64,000 nt of DNA from Arthrobacter rhizophilus (GTDB lineage Bacteria; Actinomycetota; Actinomycetes; Actinomycetales; Micrococcaceae): NCBI RefSeq assembly GCF_026241105.1, contig NZ_JAPFFT010000001.1:434001-498000 (forward strand), given 5' to 3'. The first letter of the stretch is position 1; each line of letters opens with the position of its first letter. This document shows, piece after piece, positions 51,454 through 59,304 of this stretch. The position numbers and the translations under genes were made by a program. The notes under the pieces were generated by a model. It saw only the letters and a list, made by a program, of their open reading frames with translations. It did not search any database and had not been told where the DNA came from.

Positions 51454-53208
51454 ATGATTGGTATTCCTGTGCGATTGAAGACTGCAGTTTCGCTGGTGCT
51501 GCTTGGCCTGCTGACACTGTTGGCCGGTGTTGGCCAGCTGACCTTTTGGGCTCCGGCCGAGACCGTGACCGCGTCCGCTCCCGGCGACGCCAAAGCCGCT
51601 CCGCTGACGGTGATCAACCAAAGCGTGCTGACCCACAAAGGCGGTCCCACAAAGATCAGCGTCAAGGGCGATGGCAATTTCGTACTGGCTGTTGGCCGCC
51701 CGGATGACGTCGATGCATGGGTAGGAAAGACCGCACACAACAGCGTCAACGGGGTCTCCGAGGACGGCAAGTCCCTCCAAGTCGCGGGCACTGACGGCGA
51801 AGCGACAGCTCCATCCCCGGCCGGATCGGACCTGTGGGTTGAAACCCAGAACGCCAACGGTCAGCTGGACTACACCTTTACTCCGCCCGCGAGTGGCAAC
51901 TGGTCGCTGCTCTTGGCCAGCGACGGAACCAAGCCCGCGCCGTCGTCGATCTCCGTGACGTTCCGCAACGATGCCACCATGCCGTGGGCCGTCCCGCTCA
52001 TCGTCATTGGCGCGATCCTCATGCTCGCGGGTGTGGCGCTGCCTTTCGTCAACAAGCTCACACGCGGCCGAGGCCGGGGCCCTCGCCCAAGCGATCCCGC
52101 CGACGGCGGGAAGACAAACGAGAACGCGGAAGTCGATAATGGCGCTGCGGGCGAGGACACCAAGAAGAGCACGGGCGGCGGTCCTGCGCTCCGTGTCTCG
52201 ATCGTGGCTGCCGCAGTGGCAGCTGCCCTCGTTGGTGGCACTGCGGCAGGCGCCCAGGCGAGCGATACCCCTTCTCCCTCAGGGTCACCCACCGCGAGCC
52301 CGTCAGAGACCTCCGGGGCCCCGTCTGCCCCTGTCTTGGTGGACGCCCAACTCAAACGCATCCTGGAACAGGTCGCCAGCGCAGTGGCCGCCGGCGATGC
52401 CGCGCGTGATGCCGCCAAGCTCGCTCCCCGGGTTGACGGCGCGGAGCTTCAGGTGCGGACGCAGAACTACAAGATCCGGTCCCAGGTTGCAACGCACGAG
52501 GCACGGATGCCCGTCCGGTCCAGCAAGTTGCTGGGCAGCGTCATTACTACTCAGCGCAACTGGCCGCGCACGGTGATCGCCGTGACGCAGGGCGACGGCA
52601 ACGTGGTTCCCCAGGTTCTGACTCTTGTGCAGGCTTCGGCGCGGGAGAACTACAAGCTCAAGAGTGCCTCTCCGCTCCAGCCCGGGACGTCTTTCCCGGC
52701 GATCCCCTTGGGCGGAACCCAGCAGGTAGCAGCAGAGGACAAGTCCGGGCTGCAGTACAGCGGGACCGAGGCGCTGGCCGCCCTGGGTGATCGCCTGACC
52801 AAGGCGGACTCAGCTTTCAAGGACAAGCTGGTGGAGGGAACCAACTCGCCCTACATTGCCGATGTCCTGGACTACCAGGCCAGCACCGTGAAGGCCGGCG
52901 CCAATGGAAACTTCACCTTCACCCACACCCCCACTCCGGCGGACACGGCAGTGTTCAGGACGTCCGACGGCGGTGCTGTGGTTGTGGGAAAGCTGGACTT
53001 CGATTTCACCAGCAAGCCCAAGTCTGATGGCGACACGCTGACTGTGGACAAAGCTGCGGCTGTGCTTGCCGGCGGGGATTCCACGAAAGTGGGCCTCGTG
53101 CAGACCTTCGCGGAGTCAGTAGCCGTGTACATTCCGCCGGCTGGTTCGACTGCTCCGATGAAGCTCGTTGCCGCGGTCCGCGGTCTGGTGGGAGCCAGCT
53201 TCAAGTAG
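51454..53208 (+). CDS. Large envelope protein with two export-like segments, unknown function
   Basis: A 584-aa protein that I cannot assign to a characterised family. Residues 8-31 are hydrophobic (signal or anchor), 32-170 look extracytoplasmic, 171-198 form a second helix, then a polar linker, and about 247-270 a third hydrophobic segment ending GGTAAGAQAS, which looks like a signal-peptidase site, followed by a Pro/Ser/Thr linker (DTPSPSGSPTASPSETSG). The C-terminal 290 residues are a folded extracytoplasmic domain with regular strands. It reads like two exported domains joined through a cytoplasmic loop. Next to the TPR-thioredoxin gene, 36 bp downstream. Confidence 0.75.
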   Translation: MIGIPVRLKTAVSLVLLGLLTLLAGVGQLTFWAPAETVTASAPGDAKAAPLTVINQSVLTHKGGPTKISVKGDGNFVLAVGRPDDVDAWVGKTAHNSVNGVSEDGKSLQVAGTDGEATAPSPAGSDLWVETQNANGQLDYTFTPPASGNWSLLLASDGTKPAPSSISVTFRNDATMPWAVPLIVIGAILMLAGVALPFVNKLTRGRGRGPRPSDPADGGKTNENAEVDNGAAGEDTKKSTGGGPALRVSIVAAAVAAALVGGTAAGAQASDTPSPSGSPTASPSETSGAPSAPVLVDAQLKRILEQVASAVAAGDAARDAAKLAPRVDGAELQVRTQNYKIRSQVATHEARMPVRSSKLLGSVITTQRNWPRTVIAVTQGDGNVVPQVLTLVQASARENYKLKSASPLQPGTSFPAIPLGGTQQVAAEDKSGLQYSGTEALAALGDRLTKADSAFKDKLVEGTNSPYIADVLDYQASTVKAGANGNFTFTHTPTPADTAVFRTSDGGAVVVGKLDFDFTSKPKSDGDTLTVDKAAAVLAGGDSTKVGLVQTFAESVAVYIPPAGSTAPMKLVAAVRGLVGASFK

Positions 53209-53231
53209 GCAAATGCTCGTGGCGCAGCGGT

Positions 53232-53237
53232 TAGAGT
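53232..53237 (+). promoter_or_regulatory. -10 box TAGAGT before the thioredoxin-TPR gene
   Basis: TAGAGT followed by 7 nt and the ATG at 53245, which excludes an upstream GTG at 53236 that lies inside the box. Confidence 0.5.
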
Positions 53238-53244
53238 GGACGGT

Positions 53245-54210
53245 ATGAGTTCGCCAGGATCCCGTCCCGTCTCTCCAGCCGCTGCCAGCCAGCTCAACCT
53301 TCGCGGCGCCGTCGACCTCTCTGCATTGCGGCGCCCTGCGCCGTCGGCATCGAGCGGTGTCCCGGCTGCCTCAGGGGGAAGCAGCGGAAGTACCCAGCCC
53401 CTGCGAGTAGATGCCACCGAGGCTAATTTCCAAGACCTCGTGCAGCTGTCCTCGCAGATTCCGGTCCTTTTCCTCTTGTGGTCCAACCGCTCCTTGGAAT
53501 CATCGAATCTGCTGCAGAGCCTCGAAACTGTTGTCGAAGGTTTCGCCGGCAAAGTCGTCCTGGCCGCGGCGGATGTTGACGCGTTCCCGCAGCTTGCGCA
53601 GGCATTCCAGATCCAGGCCATCCCCACCGCTGTCGCAGTGTTGAAAGGCCAGCCTGTGCCGCTGTTCGAAGGGCCCGCCTCGGACCAGGAAATCCGCAGC
53701 CTTATCGATGAACTCCTCAAGGTGGCCGAAGCCAACGGAGTGACGGGCAGCATCGGCGACGGCGCCCCTGCCGCTGAGGCCCCGCCTTTGCCACCCCTGC
53801 ACCAAACAGCCTTCGATGCCATTGAGGCGGGGGACTACGCCGCTGCCGCGATCGCTTACCGTCAGGCGCTTGCCGAGAAGCCCGCTGACTCGGAAGCGAA
53901 GGCCGGACTCGCGCAGGTGGAACTGATGGGCCGCCTTGAGTCCTTGACCGCGACAGAAGTCGAAGCCCTGCGCCACCAGGCCGCGGAGGAACCGGACAGC
54001 ATCGAAGTGCAGCTCAGCGTGGCGGATCTGGACATCTCGGGGGGCCACATCGAGGACGCGTTCAACCGCATCATTGCCTTCATCGGCCGCAATTTCGGGC
54101 CTGAGCGCGAAACCGCGCGTGTACGCCTGCTCGAGCTGTTCGATGTCGTCGGCATTTCGGACCAACGTGTGGCCAAGGCCCGGCAAGGCCTCGCTCGGGT
54201 CCTCTTCTAA
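53245..54210 (+). CDS. Thioredoxin-like protein with TPR domain, redox cysteines missing
   Basis: A 321-aa cytoplasmic protein. After a Ser/Pro-rich start, residues about 55-160 are a thioredoxin fold (FLLWSNRSLESSNLLQSLE, IQAIPTAVAVLKG with the cis-proline), and residues 185-320 are TPR-like helices (AIEAGDYAAAAIAYRQALAEKPAD). The active-site WCxxC is replaced by WSNRS, so no disulfide chemistry is possible. The layout matches CnoX/YbbN chaperone-holdases, which also vary in these cysteines. The stop shares its last base with the ATG of the OYE gene. Confidence 0.85.
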   Translation: MSSPGSRPVSPAAASQLNLRGAVDLSALRRPAPSASSGVPAASGGSSGSTQPLRVDATEANFQDLVQLSSQIPVLFLLWSNRSLESSNLLQSLETVVEGFAGKVVLAAADVDAFPQLAQAFQIQAIPTAVAVLKGQPVPLFEGPASDQEIRSLIDELLKVAEANGVTGSIGDGAPAAEAPPLPPLHQTAFDAIEAGDYAAAAIAYRQALAEKPADSEAKAGLAQVELMGRLESLTATEVEALRHQAAEEPDSIEVQLSVADLDISGGHIEDAFNRIIAFIGRNFGPERETARVRLLELFDVVGISDQRVAKARQGLARVLF

Positions 54211-55313
54211 TGACGCAGCCGGCGTTGTTCAGCCCGCTCCAGCTACGCTCCCTGACCTTGCCTCATCGAGGCTGGGTATCACCGATGTGCCAGTACAGTT
54301 GCTCGGCCGACGGCGATGGCGGGGTACCCAACGATTGGCACCTGGTGCACCTTGGAGCGTTTGCCACGGGCGGTGCGGCCCTTATACTCACCGAGGCGGC
54401 AGCCGTGAGCCCCGAGGGGCGGATCAGCCCGAGGGACGCCGGGCTGTATACGGTTGAGCAGGCGGCCGCCTGGGAGCGGATCGTGGACTTTGTACACCGC
54501 AACAGCGCCATAGGCGGCAAAATCGGCGCCCAACTGGCACACGCCGGGCGCAAGGCTTCGACTTATTGGCCATTTGCTGAACAGGACGGATCCGTTGCGG
54601 AGGCCGACGGCGGCTGGGTCCCCCGGGGCCCGGGCGACGAAGCCTTTGCCGGGCTGGCCACCCCTGTTGCGATGAGCGAGGCGGACATCCAGGCCGTGAT
54701 TTCCGATTTCGCGGCGGCGGCCGTGCGGGCAGTGGATGCGGGTTTCGACACCCTCGAGATCCACGGCGCCCATGGCTACCTTCTGCATGAGTTCCAAAGC
54801 CCACTGATCAATAAGCGCGATGATTCCTGGGGAGGCAGTGAGGACGGCCGTAGCCGCCTGACGCTTGCGGTCATCGATGCCGTCCGTGCCGTCATCCCCG
54901 ACTCGATGCCGTTGTTGCTGCGGATTTCGGCCAGCGACTGGGCCGAGGGTGGCGTGGACATTGACACCTCGGTGCGTCTGGCCCGGGCGGCGTCCGAGCG
55001 CGGTGTGGACTTGGTGGATGTCTCTAGCGGCGGCGCTGTGGCCCATCAGCGGATCAAAGCCGGCCCTGGCTATCAGACGGGATTCTCTGAGCAGATCCGG
55101 CGCGAGGCGGGCGTCCCTACCGGGGCTGTAGGATTCCTGACGTCCTCCGGGCAAGCCGAACATACCGTGGCCACCGGCCAAGCCGACGGCGTCTTCATGG
55201 CCCGCGCGGCACTCCGGGATCCGCACTGGTGGCTTCGTGCAGCTTTTGAACTTGGGTTCCCCTTGGAGTGGGCGCCGCAGTATCAGCGCGCGGTTCCGCG
55301 GCACAGCTTCTGA
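54210..55313 (+). CDS. Old yellow enzyme family NADH:flavin oxidoreductase (YqjM-type)
   Basis: FMN enzyme of 367 aa with a TIM-barrel fold, reducing activated C=C bonds with NAD(P)H. Typical segments: LFSPLQLRSLTLPHR, SPMCQYSC (the regulatory cysteine found in the YqjM class), IGAQLAHAGRKAS, FDTLEIHGAHGYLLHEFQSP, and the arginine-containing RISASDW. Overlaps the thioredoxin-TPR gene by 1 bp. Physiological substrate unknown. Confidence 0.9.
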   Translation: MTQPALFSPLQLRSLTLPHRGWVSPMCQYSCSADGDGGVPNDWHLVHLGAFATGGAALILTEAAAVSPEGRISPRDAGLYTVEQAAAWERIVDFVHRNSAIGGKIGAQLAHAGRKASTYWPFAEQDGSVAEADGGWVPRGPGDEAFAGLATPVAMSEADIQAVISDFAAAAVRAVDAGFDTLEIHGAHGYLLHEFQSPLINKRDDSWGGSEDGRSRLTLAVIDAVRAVIPDSMPLLLRISASDWAEGGVDIDTSVRLARAASERGVDLVDVSSGGAVAHQRIKAGPGYQTGFSEQIRREAGVPTGAVGFLTSSGQAEHTVATGQADGVFMARAALRDPHWWLRAAFELGFPLEWAPQYQRAVPRHSF

Positions 55314-55429
55314 CGCCAAGCGTTTGGAGATCTAATCCTTTGCACATCTAGTCCTTTGGGATGAGGCAGGTCCGGAGGGGTGGTCCGGAGTTCCCCCTCA
55401 GGGACGAGCCCCGGAAGCCTTGCCGGGAC

Positions 55430-55435
55430 TAGGCT
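55430..55435 (+). promoter_or_regulatory. -10 box TAGGCT, leaderless start of the ABC exporter
   Basis: TAGGCT with exactly 6 nt to the ATG at 55442. Confidence 0.6.
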
Positions 55436-55441
55436 GGCTGC

Positions 55442-56233
55442 ATGAGTGTCCAGCTTCCCGATTCCGCTTCCACCTTCCGGGTGCCCGCCTTGGCGCTTCG
55501 CGGACTGGCCAAACGCTTCGGCGGCAAGATCGCCGTCGACGGCATCAGCCTGGATGTGCCCGCCGGCTCCTTCTACGGAGTGGTTGGTCCCAACGGGGCG
55601 GGCAAGACGACCACGTTGTCCATGGCAACGGGGCTCCTGCGGCCGGATTTCGGAACTGCCTTCATTCATGGCGTGGACGTATGGGCGAAGCCTCTGGAAG
55701 CCAAGAAACTGATGGGGATATTGCCGGACGGTGTGAGGCTCTTCGACAGATTGACCGGTGAACAGCTGGTCACGTATGCGGGCCTGCTTCGCGGCATGGA
55801 CAGGGAAATCGTTGCCCAGAGGGTAGGGGAACTGCTTGAAGCACTGGATCTCAGCGGCGACGCGGGCACCCTCGTGGTGGACTATTCCGCCGGCATGACA
55901 AAGAAGATCGCACTGGCCTCGGCGCTCATCCATGCGCCAAGGCTGTTGGTGCTGGACGAGCCCTTTGAATCGGTGGATCCAATCTCAGCTGCCAACATCA
56001 GGGGGATCCTGGACAATTATGTGTCCTCGGGAGGAACCGTGATCGTCTCAAGCCACGTCATGGACCTGGTGCAGCGCATGTGCGACCACGTGGCCGTGGT
56101 CGCGGCGGGCAGGGTGTTGGCTGCCGGAACCGTGGATGAGGTCCGCGACGGCGCCACGCTCGAGGACCGCTTTGTGCAGTTGGTGGGCGGCGGAAACCGG
56201 ACGAAAGGCCTGGAATGGTTGCGCACCTTCTGA
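55442..56233 (+). CDS. ABC exporter ATP-binding protein
   Basis: ATPase of 263 aa. Walker A GPNGAGKTT, a signature region reading YSAGMTKKIALASALIHAP (YSAGM replaces LSGGQ), and Walker B LLVLDEPFE are present, with the switch histidine in VIVSSHVMD. The altered signature is typical of DrrA/NatA-like type-2 exporters. It overlaps the permease gene by 19 bp and is transcribed from its own leaderless promoter. Substrate unknown. Confidence 0.88.
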   Translation: MSVQLPDSASTFRVPALALRGLAKRFGGKIAVDGISLDVPAGSFYGVVGPNGAGKTTTLSMATGLLRPDFGTAFIHGVDVWAKPLEAKKLMGILPDGVRLFDRLTGEQLVTYAGLLRGMDREIVAQRVGELLEALDLSGDAGTLVVDYSAGMTKKIALASALIHAPRLLVLDEPFESVDPISAANIRGILDNYVSSGGTVIVSSHVMDLVQRMCDHVAVVAAGRVLAAGTVDEVRDGATLEDRFVQLVGGGNRTKGLEWLRTF

Positions 56234-57786
56234 GCCTGAAATGGCGGCTCCTGCTGAACGGCTTCCGGCGCAGTCCGGGCCAGATCGTGGGGATCGCGAT
56301 CGGTGGGCTCTACGCATTAGGAGTCGTGGCGGCCCTGATTGCGGTCCTTGTCGCCTTGCGGTGGGCCGATACTGAGACCGCACATACCGCCGTCGTCCTC
56401 GGCGGCGCTGCTGCGATCCTGGCCTGGGCTGTGGTGCCGCTGATGGCTTCGGCCGCGGATATGACGCTTGACCCTTCCCGCTTCACGACGTCGGCGATCC
56501 CCATGCGCCAGCTGCTGACCGGACTTGCCCTCGCCGGATTCATCGGATTGCCGGGCTTGTCCACCCTGTTGGTGGCTTTGTTCACTGCGGCAACATGGTG
56601 GCGAAGTGCGCCGGCGGTGGCCGGTGCCCTGGTGGGTGCCGTGCTGGGCGTCCTCAGCTGTGTGGTGCTGTCGAAAGTGGTAACGACGGCGACAGCCAGC
56701 CTCGCTGCCTCCCGTCGCTTCAAGGATGCGAGCAGCATTGTGGTCTTTGTGCCGCTTGTCTTGATGGGACCGATCGTGGCTGGCGTCGTCGGAGGAGTGT
56801 CCAGTTCCACCGACTATCTTCCCGGACTCGCCCGGACGGTCTCCTGGACTCCCCTCGGCGCTCCCTGGGCCCTTGGTGGGGATCTGGCATCGGGAGATGC
56901 CGCGGGCGCCGGCATTAAGACGCTCATCTCGTTGGCCACTCTCCTCGCGTTGTTTGCATGTTGGAATGCACTGCTCAAGCGGGCGCTGGTTACTCCGAGA
57001 TACTCCGGCGGATCAGGGAAACGCGGCGGAAAACTTGGCTTGTTCGGGCTTCTGCCGGCAACTCCTACCGGCGCTGTTGCGGCTCGCGCCCTCACCTACT
57101 GGCTCCGTGATCCGCGCTATGCGGCCGCACTGACTGTGGTCCCGTTGCTGCCGGTGATCTTCCTGTTCGAATCCGGGCAGTCCGGAGGCTACTCCATGCT
57201 GATGGTCCTCGGGCCCCTGACTGCTTTTGTCCTCGCCTGGTCCATCGCAGCCGATGTTTCGTACGACAACACCGCGTTTGCCTTGCATCTGGCCACCGGG
57301 GTCCGCGGCATCGACGACCGGCTTGGCCGGGCCCTTGCTTGCCTGGCCTTCGCGCTCCCCGTGGTGCTGATTTTCGCCGTCGGGCCATTTTTCCTGACGG
57401 GAGATTGGGGCTGGCTGCCCGGTATTCTTGGACTTTCCTTGGGCGTATTGTTTACGGGCCTCGGGTTGTCTTCCATCGTGTCGGCGCGGTACACGTCAAG
57501 CGTGCCGTTGCCCGGTGACAGCCCGTTCAAGAAGCCGCCAGGCAACGTTGCCCAGACACTGGCCGTCCAGTTCGGAGGAATGGCGGTCCTGCTTGTCCTG
57601 CTCCTTCCCGAACTTGTGCTCGTGATTGTCCAGTCCGTCACGGGCGATCCGTTGTGGGGGTGGATCAATCTTGCAATGGGCGCACTTCTTGGAGTAGTTC
57701 TCTTCGTGGCGGGTGTCCGGATCGGCGGCCGCTGGCTTGACCGACGCGGGCCGGAACTCTTTGCTCAACTCAGCGTCCACCGTTGA
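56215..57786 (+). CDS. ABC exporter membrane subunit
   Basis: A 523-aa membrane protein with about ten to twelve helices and short loops, no recognisable soluble domain. It resembles the large ABC-2-like permeases encoded after DrrA/NatA-type ATPases in actinobacteria. ATG 56215 lies within the ATPase gene, so translation is coupled. What it exports is unknown; no biosynthetic or immunity gene is adjacent. Confidence 0.8.
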   Translation: MVAHLLSLKWRLLLNGFRRSPGQIVGIAIGGLYALGVVAALIAVLVALRWADTETAHTAVVLGGAAAILAWAVVPLMASAADMTLDPSRFTTSAIPMRQLLTGLALAGFIGLPGLSTLLVALFTAATWWRSAPAVAGALVGAVLGVLSCVVLSKVVTTATASLAASRRFKDASSIVVFVPLVLMGPIVAGVVGGVSSSTDYLPGLARTVSWTPLGAPWALGGDLASGDAAGAGIKTLISLATLLALFACWNALLKRALVTPRYSGGSGKRGGKLGLFGLLPATPTGAVAARALTYWLRDPRYAAALTVVPLLPVIFLFESGQSGGYSMLMVLGPLTAFVLAWSIAADVSYDNTAFALHLATGVRGIDDRLGRALACLAFALPVVLIFAVGPFFLTGDWGWLPGILGLSLGVLFTGLGLSSIVSARYTSSVPLPGDSPFKKPPGNVAQTLAVQFGGMAVLLVLLLPELVLVIVQSVTGDPLWGWINLAMGALLGVVLFVAGVRIGGRWLDRRGPELFAQLSVHR

Positions 57787-57879
57787 TTCCATGAGCGACA
57801 ATGACAAGATATGGGACATGGGATAACCTGAAAGTCGAACCAGTCGATCCGGGAAACTCAGCCAGAAAGGTCGTGGACC

Positions 57880-58662
57880 ATGGAAGTTGTCATCCTTCCG
57901 GGAAGCAAGCAGATCGGGGCACTTGCCGCTGATGCCATCGAGTCGCTGCTTCGTCGAAAGCCGAACGCTGTCCTGGGCCTCGCCACGGGCTCGTCTCCGC
58001 TCCCTGTCTACGACGAGCTTGCGCGCCGCCACCAGGAAAGGGGCCTTGACTTCAGCCAGGCCCACGCTTTCGCCCTGGACGAATACGTAGGGCTCGAGCC
58101 TGGACATCCGGAATCGTACCGTGAAGTCATCCGGCGCGAATTCACGGACAGGGTCAACATCGACCCCGCGAACGTCCATAGCCCAGACGGTACCGCAGCC
58201 GACCTTCCTGCAGCGTGCCAGGCGTATGAGGACTCCATGCGGGCACTCGGCGGCGTTGACCTGCAGATTCTCGGTGTGGGGACCGATGGCCACATCGGAT
58301 TCAATGAGCCCGGCTCGTCGCTCGCCTCGCGGACCCGGATCAAGACGCTGATCGAGCAGACACGCAAGGACAACGCCCGCTTCTTCAAGAGCATCGACGA
58401 CGTCCCGCACCACGTGGTCACGCAGGGGCTCGGAACCATCATGGATGCCCGGCATGTTGTCCTGATTGCCACCGGGGCGCAGAAAGCCCAGGCTGTCCGG
58501 GACTTTGTGGAAGGGCCCGTCGCAGCCATCTGCGCCGCGTCGGTGCTGCAGATGCACCAGCACGCCACCATCCTGATTGATGAAGCTGCCGCTTCCTCGC
58601 TCAAGCTTGCCGACTACTACCGCCACACGTACGACAACAAGCCGAAGTGGCAGAGCATCTGA
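57880..58662 (+). CDS. nagB: Glucosamine-6-phosphate deaminase
   Basis: A 260-aa isomerase/deaminase converting GlcN-6-P to fructose-6-P and ammonia. Family motifs are LGLATGSSPLPVYDEL, FALDEYVGL (catalytic Asp), and ILGVGTDGHIGFNEPGSSL (catalytic Asp, Glu and His). Together with nagA at 46694-47941 it allows GlcNAc-6-P use. Not in an operon with nagA. Start ATG 57880 follows a region with AGAAAGG. Confidence 0.93.
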   Translation: MEVVILPGSKQIGALAADAIESLLRRKPNAVLGLATGSSPLPVYDELARRHQERGLDFSQAHAFALDEYVGLEPGHPESYREVIRREFTDRVNIDPANVHSPDGTAADLPAACQAYEDSMRALGGVDLQILGVGTDGHIGFNEPGSSLASRTRIKTLIEQTRKDNARFFKSIDDVPHHVVTQGLGTIMDARHVVLIATGAQKAQAVRDFVEGPVAAICAASVLQMHQHATILIDEAAASSLKLADYYRHTYDNKPKWQSI

Positions 58663-58680
58663 TCGCGAAGCTGCAGCGGC

Positions 58681-58686
58681 TAAGAT
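58681..58686 (+). promoter_or_regulatory. -10 box TAAGAT, leaderless start of the DUF3039 gene
   Basis: TAAGAT followed by 7 nt and the ATG at 58694; it overlaps the alternative ATG at 58685, which therefore cannot be the start of a transcript made here. Confidence 0.5.
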
Positions 58687-58693
58687 GGATGGC

Positions 58694-59026
58694 ATGACGA
58701 CGCTGCCTCCGGACCCATTCGAAAACGATCCCATGCGCGAGCTTTCCGGAGCCGGAACTTCCACTGCAACCATTGAGCGCGAGGAAGTGCGCCAGGAAGT
58801 GGAACCCGGTGACCGGGAGCGTTTCTCGCACTATGTCCGCAAGGAAAAGATCATGGAGTCCGCCCTGACAGGCGCACCCGTGATTGCGCTGTGCGGCAAA
58901 GTGTGGACTCCTGGCCGGGATCCGCAGAAGTTCCCGGTCTGCCCCGAGTGTAAAGAAATCTATGACGGACTTCGCCCTGGTAACGACGGCGGAGACAAGG
59001 GCAGCGGATCGGGCGACTCCAAGTAG
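58694..59026 (+). CDS. DUF3039 domain protein (putative zinc ribbon)
   Basis: A 110-aa protein with acidic N-terminus (TTLPPDPFENDPMRELSG) and a domain containing RFSHYVRKEKI, IALCGKVWTP and FPVCPECKEIYDGL, so three cysteines and one histidine could bind zinc. It is recognised as DUF3039, an actinobacterial family of unknown function, usually near a helicase gene as here. Gly/Ser-rich C-terminus. Confidence 0.82.
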   Translation: MTTLPPDPFENDPMRELSGAGTSTATIEREEVRQEVEPGDRERFSHYVRKEKIMESALTGAPVIALCGKVWTPGRDPQKFPVCPECKEIYDGLRPGNDGGDKGSGSGDSK

Positions 59027-59115
59027 TCAGCAAGTCCCAGCAGTGAGCAATCCCTAGTAGTTGGATATTTCCTAGTAGCAGGAGGGGGAGTTTTTTGTCC
59101 TGCCTGTTTGCTTCC

Positions 59116-59304
59116 ATGCGTGATCCGGCGCATCCGGAAAAGATTGGTGTTTTTGTGGTTATTTGGGTTTCGCTGGCTACAGCGGCCTTGCTTGGAATCG
59201 TCGCTGCCTCGCGCAGCGGCCTGCATGGAGCTGCGCCTGGTGGCGTGGCCCGCGGCCTGATCGCCGCGAGTCAGGCAGACACCAGGCGGGTGGAATCCGC
59301 GTGA
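59116..59304 (+). CDS. Possible small membrane protein upstream of the helicase
   Basis: A 62-codon frame with one hydrophobic segment (IGVFVVIWVSLATAALLGIV) and a basic tail; not recognised. Its TGA overlaps the helicase GTG (GTGA), as in translationally coupled pairs, which supports it. Against it, no clear ribosome-binding sequence precedes ATG 59116; an alternative TTG at 59095 has GGAGGGGG 8-10 nt upstream. Could be spurious. Confidence 0.4.
   Translation: MRDPAHPEKIGVFVVIWVSLATAALLGIVAASRSGLHGAAPGGVARGLIAASQADTRRVESA

Noticed and set aside
57787-57879. A GlcNAc-regulator (DasR-type) operator before nagB
   Set aside because: No sequence resembling the TGGTCTAGACCA-type consensus was found here or before nagA.
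59078-59103. GCAGGA/TCCTGC hairpin with T6 as a terminator after the DUF3039 gene
   Set aside because: The T-run is in the loop, not after the stem, so it is not a standard terminator.
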